A stretch of DNA of 64,000 nucleotides, taken from NCBI RefSeq assembly GCF_003443875.1, contig NZ_CP027482.1, forward strand, positions 2,108,001-2,172,000, read 5' to 3'. The translations under genes were made by a program, and so were the position numbers. Under the pieces are notes generated by a model, which was not told the origin of the DNA, made no database searches, and saw only the letters and a list, made by a program, of their open reading frames with translations. This DNA comes from Aeromicrobium sp. A1-2 (GTDB lineage: Bacteria > Actinomycetota > Actinomycetes > Propionibacteriales > Nocardioidaceae). This document shows positions 1 through 9,876 of this stretch, piece after piece (the first letter of the stretch is position 1; each line of letters opens with the position of its first letter).

Positions 1-1
1 G

Positions 2-661
2 TGGTGCTGCTCGCCCTACGCCGACGGCGATCGGCTCGAGCAGCCCTCGGGCTTCCCGAACTACTCCGCCGATGAGCTCGTGGACCTTATGCGCCGCGCC
101 CATGCCGCCGACATCGAGGTCGCGACGCACGCGATCGGTGATGCCGCGGCGCACCAGGCCGTCGTCGCGTACGCCGCGACGGGCGCGCGGGGCTCGATCG
201 AGCACGTGCAGCTCGTCGCGGCCGAGGACATCGCCGCGATGGCCTCGCTCGGGTTGCGGGCCAGCGTGCAGCCGGCTCACCTGATCGACGACCACACCGT
301 CATCGACAACCTGTGGCCCGAGCGCGGTGACCGGTGCTTCGCCCTGCGCGACATGATCGACGCGGGCGTGACCGTGACGCTGGGGTCCGACGCCCCTGTG
401 TCGCCGCTGGACCCGTGGTACACGATCGCCGCAGCGGTCAACCGCGCGCCGGCCGGCGGATCCCCGTGGCACGCCGAGCAATCATTGACCCCGCGGGAGG
501 CGCTCGCCGCATCGGTCGACGGCCGGCCGACGGTGGCAGCTGGTTCGCTCGCCGACCTGGTGCTGCTCGACGCCGATCCCCTGGCCCACGACACCGAGCT
601 GGCGAGCATGCCGGTCGCCGCGACGTACGTGGCCGGCGCCGAGATCTTCTCGTCGCTGTGA
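2..661 (+). CDS. Amidohydrolase family 3 (YtcJ-like), 5'-truncated
   Basis: This is the C-terminal ~219 residues of a metal-dependent amidohydrolase; the reading frame is open to the left edge, so the start lies outside the window. The HAIGD motif followed by an alanine-rich helix, the later EHVQL segment and the SDAPVSPLDPW motif are those of the Amidohydro_3/YtcJ group. These enzymes hydrolyse amide or formamide bonds with a TIM-barrel metal site; substrate cannot be told here. The end of the chain returns to the small beta-sandwich typical of the superfamily (ADLVLLDADP). It ends 7 bases before the convergent treZ stop. Confidence 0.85.
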   Translation, partial: WCCSPYADGDRLEQPSGFPNYSADELVDLMRRAHAADIEVATHAIGDAAAHQAVVAYAATGARGSIEHVQLVAAEDIAAMASLGLRASVQPAHLIDDHTVIDNLWPERGDRCFALRDMIDAGVTVTLGSDAPVSPLDPWYTIAAAVNRAPAGGSPWHAEQSLTPREALAASVDGRPTVAAGSLADLVLLDADPLAHDTELASMPVAATYVAGAEIFSSL

Positions 662-668
662 GCTGACC

Positions 669-2375
669 TCAGACCCGGTCGGGTCGGGGGTGCACGCCGC
701 CGTTCCAGGACAGCAGGACCCGCTCGGGATGCCGGGGCGACCAGTGGGCCGTCCGCACCTCGAACGCCTCGGCCTCGAAGTCGACCGCGACGTGCAGAGA
801 GCCGCGGCGCATCAGCAACCAGGAGTCGTCCTCGGTCGTCTCGACCGCGAAGCTCGCCAGCGACGGGTCGGACAGTTCGGGGTGCGCCCTTCGCAGCGCG
901 ATGAGCGAGCGATGCAGATCGAGCATCTCGCGGTGTCCCGGACGGTCGAGCTCCGACCAGTCGAGCGTCGAGCGCTGGACCGTGGCGGAGTCCATCGGAT
1001 CGGGCACATCGGACTCAACCCATCCGTGCCGGGAGAACTCTCGACGGCGGCCCGTGCGCACCGCATCGGCCAGAGCGGGGTCGGGGAACGAGGCGAAGAA
1101 CTGCCACGGCGTCGAGGCCGCCCATTCCTGCCCCATGAACAGCATCGGGACGTACGGGCCCAGCAGCACGATCGCCGCACCACACCCCTGCAGGCCCGAT
1201 GACACCGTCGCGGAGATCCGGTCTCCCGCAGCCCGGTTGCCGATCTGGTCGTGGTTCTGCAGGTAGGCAAGGAACGCCGATCCGGTCAGCACCTGGGTGT
1301 CGACGGGGCGGCCATGCGTGCGTCCGCGGAACGACGACCAGGTGGCGTCGTGGAAGAACGCGCCACGCAGCGTCTTGGCGAGCGCACCGGGAGCGGCGAA
1401 GTCGGCGTAGTAGCCATCGGTCTCACCGGTGAGGCGCACGTGCAACGCATGATGCAGGTCGTCCGACCATTGTGCGTCCATACCGAGCCCGTTTGCGGCG
1501 CGCGGAGTGACCATCCGCGGGTCGTTGAGATCGGACTCCGCGATCAGCGACAGGGGCCGCCCCAGCATCACGGACATCCGTGACGTCTCGGTCGACAGCT
1601 CTTCCAGCAGGGACAGCGCCCGATCATCGGCCAGCGCGTGCACGGCGTCGAGGCGCAGGGCATCGACATGGAAGTGCTCGAACCAGGCCATCGCGTTGTC
1701 GAGCACGTAGCGCCGCACCTCGTCGGACTGCGGCCCGTCAAGGTTGAGCCCCGGACCCCAGTCGTTCTGGCCGGCGAAGTAGGGGCCGAACCGATCCAGG
1801 TAGGCGCCCGACGGGCCAAGATGGTTGTAGACGACGTCGAGCACGACACCAAGGCCGCGCTCGTGACACGCATCGACGAAGCGCTTGAACCCGTCGGGTC
1901 CGCCATAGGACTCGTGGACGGCACCCCAGAGGACACCGTCATAGCCCCAGCCGTCCGGGCCGTCGAACGAGTTGACCGGCAGCACCTCGACCAGATCGAC
2001 TCCGAGGTCGACGAGGTGGTCGAGCCGCTCGATCGCGGCATCGAACGTGCGGCCGGCCGTGAAGGTGCCGATGTGAAGCTCATAGACCACGGATCCGGTG
2101 GTATCGCGCCCCCGCCACGCGTCATCGGTCCAGGTGAAGGCGTCGTGGTCATACGTGCGGGATGCTTCGTGCACGCCGTGCGGCTGCCAGGTCGACCGCG
2201 GGTCCGGCAGGGCCGTGTCGTCGTCGCCCAGCACGAAGGCATAGTCGGTCCCCGGGGGTGCGTCGACCTCGGCCCGCCACCAGCCGCTGCGGCGCGATGG
2301 CAGCATCTCGTGATCGGCGCTCCCGACCCGCAGGCGTACGCGCTGCAGGTCGGGGCACCAGATCGTGAAGATCAC
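669..2375 (-). CDS. treZ: Malto-oligosyltrehalose trehalohydrolase
   Basis: 568 residues with a GTG start that abuts the stop of the upstream aldo/keto reductase. It releases trehalose from maltooligosyl-trehalose made by TreY, in the cytoplasm. An N-terminal beta-sandwich domain (about 1-90) precedes a GH13 barrel: DVVYNH near 180-185, RLDAVH with presumed nucleophile Asp243, ESDLND with acid/base Glu280, and NHDQIGNR near 370. Length and motif order fit TreZ. It is the last gene of the malQ-glgX-treY-AKR-treZ run, so the complete glucan-to-trehalose route (TreY/TreZ) is encoded together with glycogen-trimming enzymes. Confidence 0.95.
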   Translation of the reverse strand: MIFTIWCPDLQRVRLRVGSADHEMLPSRRSGWWRAEVDAPPGTDYAFVLGDDDTALPDPRSTWQPHGVHEASRTYDHDAFTWTDDAWRGRDTTGSVVYELHIGTFTAGRTFDAAIERLDHLVDLGVDLVEVLPVNSFDGPDGWGYDGVLWGAVHESYGGPDGFKRFVDACHERGLGVVLDVVYNHLGPSGAYLDRFGPYFAGQNDWGPGLNLDGPQSDEVRRYVLDNAMAWFEHFHVDALRLDAVHALADDRALSLLEELSTETSRMSVMLGRPLSLIAESDLNDPRMVTPRAANGLGMDAQWSDDLHHALHVRLTGETDGYYADFAAPGALAKTLRGAFFHDATWSSFRGRTHGRPVDTQVLTGSAFLAYLQNHDQIGNRAAGDRISATVSSGLQGCGAAIVLLGPYVPMLFMGQEWAASTPWQFFASFPDPALADAVRTGRRREFSRHGWVESDVPDPMDSATVQRSTLDWSELDRPGHREMLDLHRSLIALRRAHPELSDPSLASFAVETTEDDSWLLMRRGSLHVAVDFEAEAFEVRTAHWSPRHPERVLLSWNGGVHPRPDRV

Positions 2376-2376
2376 G

Positions 2377-3381
2377 TCAGACGACGCGCCCTGACGGCGA
2401 CTTCGTCAGCTCGGGATCGGTCTTGGGCAGGTTGCCCAGCGCAGCGTCGACGGCCTTCAGCACGTCGTCGTCGAGGGTGAGCCCTGCTGCGGCGGCGTTG
2501 GACTCGACCTGCTCAGGGCGAGAGGCACCGACGATCGCGCCGGCGACGTTGTCATTGGCCAGCACCCATGCGATCGCGAGCTGTGCCATCGTGACGTCCA
2601 GGCCGTCGGCGATGGGCTGCAGGCCCTGCACAGCAGTCAACACCTCGTCGTCCAGGAAGTGCCTGATCATGTCCGCGCCGCCCTTGTCATCGGTGGCGCG
2701 GCTGCCGGCGGGAAGCTCCGCGCCCGGCTTGTACTTGCCGGTCAGCACGCCCTGCGCGATGGGTGACCAGACGATCTGTGAGACACCCAGCTCGCGCGAG
2801 GTCGGGACGACCTGGTCCTCGATGACGCGCCACAGCATCGAGTACTGCGGCTGGTTCGAGATCAGCTGGATGCCCAGGTCCTTGGCCAGCGCGTGGCCGG
2901 ACCGGATCTGGTCCGCGGTCCATTCGCTGACGCCGATGTAGAGCGCCTTGCCATGGCGGACGACATCGGCGAACGCCTGCATCGTCTCCTCGAGCGGGGT
3001 CTCGTAGTCGTAGCGGTGCGCCTGGTAGAGATCGACGTAGTCGGTGCCGAGCCGCTCGAGCGAGCCATCGATCGACTCCATGATGTGCTTGCGCGACAGG
3101 CCGGTGTCGTTGGGTCCGCCCGGACCGGTCGGCCAGTAGACCTTGGTGAAGATCTCGATCGACGCACGCCGCTCGTCCTTGAGCGCCTCCCCGAGCACCG
3201 ACTCGGCCTTGGTGTTGGCATAGACGTCGGCCGTGTCGAACGTCGTGATCCCGGCGTCGAGGGCGGCGCGCACGCAGGCCAGCGCGGCGTCATTCTCGAC
3301 CTGGGAGCCGTGGGTGAGCCAGTTGCCGTAGATGATCTCGCTGATCTTGAGACCGCTGTTGCCGAGGTATCTGAAGTCCAT
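2377..3381 (-). CDS. Aldo/keto reductase, Kv-beta-like
   Basis: 334 residues, ATG start, cytoplasmic NADPH-dependent oxidoreductase of the AKR superfamily. The catalytic tetrad is visible as Asp49, Tyr54 (DTADVY), Lys80 (FTKVYW) and His122 (QAHRYD). Overall pattern (FRYLGNSGLKIS start, GVSEW, SPIAQGVLTGKY) is that of the potassium-channel beta-subunit/YghZ-like group, which reduces aldehydes and ketones. It sits between treY (72-base gap) and treZ (stop touches its GTG), so it is probably co-transcribed with them, although no role in trehalose synthesis is known for the family. The substrate cannot be predicted. Confidence 0.9.
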   Translation of the reverse strand: MDFRYLGNSGLKISEIIYGNWLTHGSQVENDAALACVRAALDAGITTFDTADVYANTKAESVLGEALKDERRASIEIFTKVYWPTGPGGPNDTGLSRKHIMESIDGSLERLGTDYVDLYQAHRYDYETPLEETMQAFADVVRHGKALYIGVSEWTADQIRSGHALAKDLGIQLISNQPQYSMLWRVIEDQVVPTSRELGVSQIVWSPIAQGVLTGKYKPGAELPAGSRATDDKGGADMIRHFLDDEVLTAVQGLQPIADGLDVTMAQLAIAWVLANDNVAGAIVGASRPEQVESNAAAAGLTLDDDVLKAVDAALGNLPKTDPELTKSPSGRVV

Positions 3382-3453
3382 GTTTCGAGCCTAGCCCGGA
3401 GCGCCCATACCGCGACTTGTCGGCGGCTGCATGCCACCCGTGGGCAGCACCGG

Positions 3454-5727
3454 TCACGAGCGAACGAGCAGGGCGATCGGGTAGCGGCGCAGCAACGCGG
3501 ACACGGACACGGCGCCGCCGTCGACCGAGGCACCGGTCAGCACATCGGTCCACTCGCCGTCGGCCAGGACCAGCGTCGTGTCACCCCAGCCGCCACGACG
3601 CTCCAGGCCCACCGGCAGCCTGGTGGCCACCGCGACCAGGTCGTCGCTCCGGGAGAAGGCCAGCACGTGCTCGGCTGCGGCACCACCGGCAACGAGGCCG
3701 CGGTAGCCGATGAAGAGCTCCGGCCGGTCACGGCGCAGCGTCAACGCGCGTCGGACCAGCAGCATCTTGACGGCGCCCGAGGCATCGAGCTCGGGTACGA
3801 GCCCCTCGTCGAAACGACTCAGCAGCTCGCGCCGCAGATCCAGGTCGACCGGTCGGCGGTTGTCGGGGTCGACGAGCGAGAAATCCCACAGCTCGGTGCC
3901 CTGATAGACGTCGGGCACGCCGGGCCCGGCGACCTGCACGAGCTTCTGGCTCAACGAGTTCGACCAGCCCGGAGCCGAGATGCGCTCGACGAACGACTCG
4001 AGCTCCGATCCGAGCTCGGCGTGGACGCGAGCCGGCCACGCCGCGATCGCCGACTCGAGGTCGTTGTCCGGATCGGTCCACGTCGTGCGGAGCTTGGACT
4101 CCCTCGCGGCCTTCAACAGGTAGTCGGCCAATCGTTCCTCGCTGATCGGCCAGGCCCCGACGAGGGTCTGCCACGCCAGCAGGTCGAGCGAGGGCTCGTC
4201 GAGACCACAGCGCTCGCTCCACGACGTGACGATCTCGGAGAAGTCCTCGGCAACCTCGGACAGCACCGCCATACGGGCGCGGGTGTCCTCCGAACGTTTG
4301 GTGTCGTGCGTCGTCAGCGCAGTCATGGTGTGCGGCCGGTCCCGATCCCGCGCGGCGGCAAGCCGGTGGAACTCCTCGAGACCCAGACTCCAGACATCCG
4401 GCGTGCCACCGACCTCATTGAGCGCGGCGAACCGGGTGAAGCGATAGAACGTGGTGTCCTCGGTGCCCTTGGCCACGACCATCCCGGACGTCTGCTGCAT
4501 GCGAGTCGCGAGCTCGCCCGCAGGCTCACCTCGAACCTGGGTGTCCAGCGCCGTCAGGGCGTCGCCGAGATCGGTCCGCCGCGAACGCGCGGTGCCGATC
4601 GCGTCGGCCCATGTCGACTCCCCCTCGGGGAGGTACGACCGGTAGACGCCGAAGGCGATCATGGTCTCCGCGACCGCAGCGCGTGCGGCTTCGACCTCGA
4701 CCCCATCCAGGAGTGCAGCGATCCGTCGCACCTCGGCGACCAGCATGGTGTCGGTGACCATGCGCCGCGCCTGCTCCTCGACGGCAGCAAAGCCCGTGTG
4801 CACGCCCTGCCGCTCGGCGAGCCCGGTCATCGGCCGCTCCCCTGCCGGGTCCATCAGCACGCCGAAGATCTCACGCAGTGCGTCGTACCCCGTCGTCCCC
4901 TCGACCGGCCAGCTGCCGGGGAGCGCCTCACCGGGGTGCAGGATCTTTTCGATCACGATCCACGCGTCCGGGGCCGCGCTGCGCAGCCGGGTGAAGTATG
5001 CCCCGGGGTCGGCGAGTCCGTCGGGGTGGTCGATCCGCAGGCCCGTGACGTCGCCGTCGGCTACCCAGCGCAGCACCTCCCGGTGGGAGTCCTCAAACAC
5101 GTCGGTGCGCTCGACCGTGACCGCGACCAGCGTGGTGATGTCGAAGAACCGCCGATAGTTGAGCTCAGAGCTGCCTCGGCGCCAGTCGACCAATTCGTAG
5201 TGCTGGCGGTCGTGGACCTCTCGGGCGGTCCCCACTCCCGTTCCGGTCGCGATCGGGAGCCGGAGATCGAAGTAGGCCAGCTCGTCGCCGTCGATCCTCA
5301 GGTCGTCCAGGCCACCGGCTTCGGCCAGGACCGGCACCAGGATGCGGCCGCCCGACCAGTCGATGTCGAAGTGGTGCGCGAAGGCCGACGAACGGCCATC
5401 CCGCAGCACCGACCACCACCAGGGGTTGGCCGAGGGGACCTCGACCGACATGTGGTTGGGCACGATGTCGAGCACGAGACCCATCCCGGCCTCGCGCACC
5501 GCTGCGGTCAACGCCTGCCAGCCCTCCGCGCCGCCCAGCTCGGGACGGGCCCGGCTCGGGTCGGTCACGTCGTAGCCGTGCGTTGATCCGGGGGTTGCGT
5601 CGAGCACGGGCGACACGTAGACCGCGCCGACACCGAGGTCGCGCAGGTAGGTCACGACACCCTGGGCGGCCTCGAAGTCGAACTCAGGCCGAAGCTGCAG
5701 CCGGTAGGTCGAGGTCGGCACCGTCAC
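3454..5727 (-). CDS. treY: Malto-oligosyltrehalose synthase
   Basis: 757 residues from a GTG that overlaps the glgX stop by four bases (GTGA). A longer open frame exists upstream, but the TreY-typical beginning TSTYRLQL follows this GTG directly. The enzyme isomerises the reducing-end alpha-1,4 bond of maltodextrin to alpha,alpha-1,1. GH13 motifs are DIVPNHM near 87-93, GLRIDHPDGL with nucleophile Asp233, and VIEKIL with Glu260 as acid/base. The long insertion between barrel motifs and the total length fit the family. It supplies the substrate for TreZ two genes downstream. Confidence 0.95.
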   Translation of the reverse strand: MTVPTSTYRLQLRPEFDFEAAQGVVTYLRDLGVGAVYVSPVLDATPGSTHGYDVTDPSRARPELGGAEGWQALTAAVREAGMGLVLDIVPNHMSVEVPSANPWWWSVLRDGRSSAFAHHFDIDWSGGRILVPVLAEAGGLDDLRIDGDELAYFDLRLPIATGTGVGTAREVHDRQHYELVDWRRGSSELNYRRFFDITTLVAVTVERTDVFEDSHREVLRWVADGDVTGLRIDHPDGLADPGAYFTRLRSAAPDAWIVIEKILHPGEALPGSWPVEGTTGYDALREIFGVLMDPAGERPMTGLAERQGVHTGFAAVEEQARRMVTDTMLVAEVRRIAALLDGVEVEAARAAVAETMIAFGVYRSYLPEGESTWADAIGTARSRRTDLGDALTALDTQVRGEPAGELATRMQQTSGMVVAKGTEDTTFYRFTRFAALNEVGGTPDVWSLGLEEFHRLAAARDRDRPHTMTALTTHDTKRSEDTRARMAVLSEVAEDFSEIVTSWSERCGLDEPSLDLLAWQTLVGAWPISEERLADYLLKAARESKLRTTWTDPDNDLESAIAAWPARVHAELGSELESFVERISAPGWSNSLSQKLVQVAGPGVPDVYQGTELWDFSLVDPDNRRPVDLDLRRELLSRFDEGLVPELDASGAVKMLLVRRALTLRRDRPELFIGYRGLVAGGAAAEHVLAFSRSDDLVAVATRLPVGLERRGGWGDTTLVLADGEWTDVLTGASVDGGAVSVSALLRRYPIALLVRS

Positions 5728-7874
5728 GGCTGCACCCGCTTCAGGACGACGAGCGACCGGGACGACAGATTGACATGGTCGCTCGCAGCGAAGCTGTCGC
5801 CGCCGGGTTCCTCGACGGCACCAGTCGAGCTGTCGACGACGACGGTCCAGCCCGCGCCGTACCCCCCGCCGGGCAACGTCAGCTCGATGTCCTCGTCGTG
5901 CGCGTTGAACGCCAGCAGGAATGAGTCGTCCAAGATCCGTGTCCCCCGCTCGTCGCGGTCGGCGATCGCGTCGCCGTTGAGGAACACCGCGATCGAGCGA
6001 CCGAAGCCGTCGTCCCAGTTCTGCTCCTGCATCTCCTCGCCCGACGGGGTGAACCACGCGATGTCACGCAGCTCGTCGGCCTTGCGGATCGGCTTGCCCT
6101 GGAAGAACCGACGGCGGCGGAACACCGGGTGTCGTCGACGGAACGCCACCAGCGCCGAGGTGAATTCGAGCAGGTCCCTCTCGTCCTCGTCGAGCTCCCA
6201 GTCGACCCACGCGATGGGATTGTCCTGGCAGTACGCGTTGTTGTTGCCTCCCTGCGAACGGCCCAGCTCATCACCGTGCAGGACCATCGGCACCCCTTGG
6301 GAGAGCAGCAACGTGGCCAACAGGTTGCGGCGTTGGCGCTGACGCAACCCGATCACCGCAGGGTCGTCCGACGGGCCCTCGACGCCGCCGTTCCACGAGC
6401 GGTTGTCGTCCGCCCCGTCGCGACCATCCTCGCCATTGGCCTGGTTGTGCTTGTCGTTGTAGGACACCAGGTCGTCGAGGGTGAATCCGTCGTGCGCCGT
6501 CACGAAGTTGATCGAGGCGTACGGGCGTCGGCCGTTGTCCTGGTAGAGGTCGGATGATCCGGTGATCCGCGAGGCGAACTCCCCGAGCGTGGCGGGCTCA
6601 CCGCGCCAGAAGTCGCGGACCGTGTCCCGGTACTGCCCGTTCCACTCGGTCCACAGCGGCGGGAAATTGCCGACCTGGTAGCCACCCGGGCCGACATCCC
6701 ACGGCTCGGCGATCAGCTTGACCTGGCTCACGACGGGGTCCTGCTGCACGAGCTCGAAGAACGTCGCGAGCTTGTCGACGTCGTAGAACTCCCGGGCCAG
6801 GGTCGCCGCGAGGTCGAAGCGGAAACCGTCGACGTGCATCTCAGTGACCCAGTAGCGCAGCGAGTCCATGATGAGCTGCAGCGTGTGCGGACTGCGCACG
6901 TTGAGGGAGTTGCCGGTGCCGGTGTAGTCCATGTAGTGCTGCGGGTCGTCCTCGACCGTCCGGTAGTACGCGCAGTTGTCGATACCGCGCATCGACAGCG
7001 TCGGGCCAAGGTGGTTGCCCTCCGCCGTGTGGTTGTAGACGACGTCGAGGATCACCTCGATGTCGGCCCGGTGCAGTGCCCGCACCATGGACTTGAACTC
7101 CTGCACCTGACGGCCCGGCTGCGAGGCATACGCATCGTGCGGCGCGAAGAAGCCGATCGTGTTGTAGCCCCAGTAGTTCGTGAGCTCCTTCTCCGCGAGG
7201 TAGTGATCGGTGAGGAACTGGTGCACCGGAAGCAGCTCGATCGCGGTCACGCCCAGTGTCGTGAGGTGCTCGACGATCGCGGGGTGCGCGATGCCTGCAT
7301 ACGTTCCGCGGAGACGCTCGGGCACGTCCGGATGCTGCATCGTGAGGCCCTTGACGTGCGCCTCGTAGATCACGGACTCGTTGTACGGCGTGCGGGGCGC
7401 GCGGTCGTTGGCCCAGTCGAAGAACGGGTTGACCACCAGGGAGTACGGGACGTGACCGGCCGAGTCATCATCATTGCGCTGGGCCGGCTCGTCGAGGTCG
7501 TACGCGAACAACGACCGGTCCCAGTCGACGGCTCCGGCCACTGCCTTGGCGTACGGGTCGATCAGCAGCTTGTTCGGGTTGCAACGCAGGCCGCTGTCGG
7601 GGTCGTAGGCCCCGTGCACGCGGTAGCCGTATCGCTGACCGGGTCCGATGCCGTCCAGGAAGCCGTGGTGCACGAAGCCGTCGATCTCCTCGAGCCGGAT
7701 CCGTGTCTCCGTGCCGGACTCGTCGAACAGGCACAGCTCGACCTTGTCAGCGATTTCGGAGAACAGCGCGAAGTTGGTGCCGGAGCCGTCGTACGTGGCT
7801 CCGAGCGGATAGGGCGATCCGGGCCAGGGCTGCACGCGGTCTCCTTGCGGGTCGTGGGTCGTGTCGGCAGTCAT
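5724..7874 (-). CDS. glgX: Glycogen debranching enzyme GlgX
   Basis: 716 residues; the ATG overlaps the malQ stop (ATGA). It hydrolyses alpha-1,6 branches of limit dextrins, yielding linear maltodextrin for TreY or MalQ. A CBM48-like N-terminal domain (roughly 17-110, with PYPLGATYDGSGTNFALFS) precedes the GH13 barrel: DVVYNH at 277-282, GFRFDLA with Asp354, KLIAEPWD with Glu390, and VTAHDGFT. In actinobacteria such proteins are annotated GlgX or TreX; the context with treY and treZ makes either name reasonable. Confidence 0.94.
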   Translation of the reverse strand: MTADTTHDPQGDRVQPWPGSPYPLGATYDGSGTNFALFSEIADKVELCLFDESGTETRIRLEEIDGFVHHGFLDGIGPGQRYGYRVHGAYDPDSGLRCNPNKLLIDPYAKAVAGAVDWDRSLFAYDLDEPAQRNDDDSAGHVPYSLVVNPFFDWANDRAPRTPYNESVIYEAHVKGLTMQHPDVPERLRGTYAGIAHPAIVEHLTTLGVTAIELLPVHQFLTDHYLAEKELTNYWGYNTIGFFAPHDAYASQPGRQVQEFKSMVRALHRADIEVILDVVYNHTAEGNHLGPTLSMRGIDNCAYYRTVEDDPQHYMDYTGTGNSLNVRSPHTLQLIMDSLRYWVTEMHVDGFRFDLAATLAREFYDVDKLATFFELVQQDPVVSQVKLIAEPWDVGPGGYQVGNFPPLWTEWNGQYRDTVRDFWRGEPATLGEFASRITGSSDLYQDNGRRPYASINFVTAHDGFTLDDLVSYNDKHNQANGEDGRDGADDNRSWNGGVEGPSDDPAVIGLRQRQRRNLLATLLLSQGVPMVLHGDELGRSQGGNNNAYCQDNPIAWVDWELDEDERDLLEFTSALVAFRRRHPVFRRRRFFQGKPIRKADELRDIAWFTPSGEEMQEQNWDDGFGRSIAVFLNGDAIADRDERGTRILDDSFLLAFNAHDEDIELTLPGGGYGAGWTVVVDSSTGAVEEPGGDSFAASDHVNLSSRSLVVLKRVQP

Positions 7875-9841
7875 CGTGCCGGTGGGCGGGCGGCCCGCAT
7901 GGGGGCCACGGCAGCGTGTACCCGTTCGTCGGCAAAGAACGCATCCAGATCGACAGGCAGTCGGATGCGCCAGTTGGGGTACTCGTCGACCGTGCCCGGC
8001 AGGTTGGGCTGCTCCAGCTGGCCCACGGCGTCGGCCGGCGAGCTGAGGACCAGGCGGGAGGCGGCTCGCGCGATCACGGCGTGCAGCGCGACGACCGCGT
8101 CGTCGCCCTGGATGCCCTCGGCGCGCACCAGGTCGAACAAGGCTTCGCGGTCCACCTCGGCCTGCGCGTAGGCCTCCTCGACCGGCTGGTCCAACAGGCC
8201 CAGGGACGCCTGGACGCGGATGCGCTCGTCCTGCAGCCAGCCCGTGACGGTCGGCAGGTCGTGGGTGCTGATGCTGGCCATGGTCTCGGGCTCCCAGTCC
8301 GCGGGCCGGCGGTGCGGCTGCCCGGGTGCGTCCCAGTCCCGCTCGAACCACAGCACGGCCGAGCTCAGCAGGCCGCGCTCGTGCATCGTCGCGGTCACGA
8401 CGTCCTCGACGGTGCCCAGGTCCTCACCGACCACGATGGCACCGGCCCGGTGGGCCTCGAGCATCAGCACCGCGAGCATGACCTCGGAGTCGTAGTGCAC
8501 ATATGCCCCGCGGTGAGCGGGCTCTCCCGGCGGGATCCACCACAGCCGCCACAGACCGGCGACGTGGTCCACCCGGATGCCGTCAGCATGCCGCAGGACG
8601 CTACGGATGACATCGCGGAACGGGGCGTAGCCGGACGCCGCGAGTCGATCGGGTCGCCACGGCGGGAGGCCCCAGTCCTGACCCAGCGGGTTGAACGCGT
8701 CAGCCGGGCAGCCGACCCGGACGCCGGCCGCGAAGGCGTCCTGCAGTGCCCACGCGTCGGCTCCGCCCGGGTGCACCCCGACCGGTAGGTCGTGGACGAT
8801 GCCGACCGGCATGCCGACATCGCGGGCGGCGTCTCGGGCGGCGTCGAGCTGCTCGCGGCACAGCCGCTGCAACCACATGTGGAAGTCGACCCGGTTGGCG
8901 AGCGAGGACCTCGCAGCGACGACCGCTGGTCCGACCGGGTCGTGCAGCTCCCGTGGCCACTCGCGCCAGTCCGCTCCGTGGCACTCGGCCAGGGCCGCGA
9001 AGGTCGCGAACGCGACCAGGTCGTCGTCCCCCCCGACCACGCCGGTGTCCTGCGTCGCCCAGAGCAGCTCCAGGGCAGCCAGCTTGGCCGCCCAGACTGC
9101 GTCGTAGTCGATCAGCTCGGTGTCCGGATCAGGGGCCAGCGCCTGCACCTCGAGGCGCACCGCCTCATCGGCGCCGGCATACGCAACCGTGTCGGCGACA
9201 CGGAGGTAGAGCGGGTTGGCGAAGCGCCGGCTCGACGGCGAGTACGGGGAGCGCTCCAGCGGGTGCGAGGGCATGAACGCCTGCACGGGGTTGACCAGCA
9301 GCACCCCGGCACCCTGCTCAGAGCCGGACCGTCGGGCTGTCTCGGCAAGGTCGCCGTAGTCGCCCATGCCCCAGGAACCGCTCGACCTCAGGGCGTAGAG
9401 CTGGAGCATCCAGCCCCACGTGCGCGGCACCTCGGGCAGTCGTGCCGGCGCGACGACCAGGGTCACGTCCTGGGCAGCCGTGACGACCCGGTGCCAGCCC
9501 GGTGGCAGATCCGCCGGCAGCGTGTCGCCGACGTCGATCATCCGACCGTCCTCGAGGTGCACGTGCGCGGCCACACCCAGGTGGCGCGGTGTCCCCTCCG
9601 CGAGGGCGATCGTCAGTGGCAGCGCTTGGAGCGCCTGGATCTCGGCGACGGCGGCCAGCTCGCGCCGGATCGAGTCGGCGCTGCTGGCATCGACACCGAG
9701 ACTGGCGAGCACGGCCACGACGACCCCGTCGTCGACGCTGACCTGCCGCCGGTCCGAGCCCTCGTACGCCGTGCCGACGCCATGGGCATGCGCCAGCATC
9801 GCGAGCGGGTCGGCCGAGAGTTCGTCCACGCCGTCAAGCAT
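7871..9841 (-). CDS. malQ: 4-alpha-glucanotransferase (amylomaltase)
   Basis: 656 residues, ATG start. GH77 enzyme that disproportionates maltodextrins in the cytoplasm. GH77 marks include LYALRS and GSWGMGDYGDL near 148-164, GIRVDHVAGLWRLWW with nucleophile Asp425, and VVGEDLGTV with Glu473. The ~140 residue N-terminal extension is usual for actinobacterial MalQ. It is the first gene of the glucan/trehalose operon and lies 35 bases after the enoyl-CoA hydratase on the same strand. Confidence 0.94.
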   Translation of the reverse strand: MLDGVDELSADPLAMLAHAHGVGTAYEGSDRRQVSVDDGVVVAVLASLGVDASSADSIRRELAAVAEIQALQALPLTIALAEGTPRHLGVAAHVHLEDGRMIDVGDTLPADLPPGWHRVVTAAQDVTLVVAPARLPEVPRTWGWMLQLYALRSSGSWGMGDYGDLAETARRSGSEQGAGVLLVNPVQAFMPSHPLERSPYSPSSRRFANPLYLRVADTVAYAGADEAVRLEVQALAPDPDTELIDYDAVWAAKLAALELLWATQDTGVVGGDDDLVAFATFAALAECHGADWREWPRELHDPVGPAVVAARSSLANRVDFHMWLQRLCREQLDAARDAARDVGMPVGIVHDLPVGVHPGGADAWALQDAFAAGVRVGCPADAFNPLGQDWGLPPWRPDRLAASGYAPFRDVIRSVLRHADGIRVDHVAGLWRLWWIPPGEPAHRGAYVHYDSEVMLAVLMLEAHRAGAIVVGEDLGTVEDVVTATMHERGLLSSAVLWFERDWDAPGQPHRRPADWEPETMASISTHDLPTVTGWLQDERIRVQASLGLLDQPVEEAYAQAEVDREALFDLVRAEGIQGDDAVVALHAVIARAASRLVLSSPADAVGQLEQPNLPGTVDEYPNWRIRLPVDLDAFFADERVHAAVAPMRAARPPAR

Positions 9842-9876
9842 GGTCGGCGACCGCCCGCTGCGCCAATCCGCCAGCC

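Noticed and set aside
2893..5586. 897-codon plus-strand ORF
   Set aside because: It is antisense to treY and the aldo/keto reductase, has no recognisable motif, and arises from high GC.
5728..6057. N-terminal extension of treY
   Set aside because: It overlaps glgX coding sequence in another frame; the TreY start motif follows the GTG at 5727.
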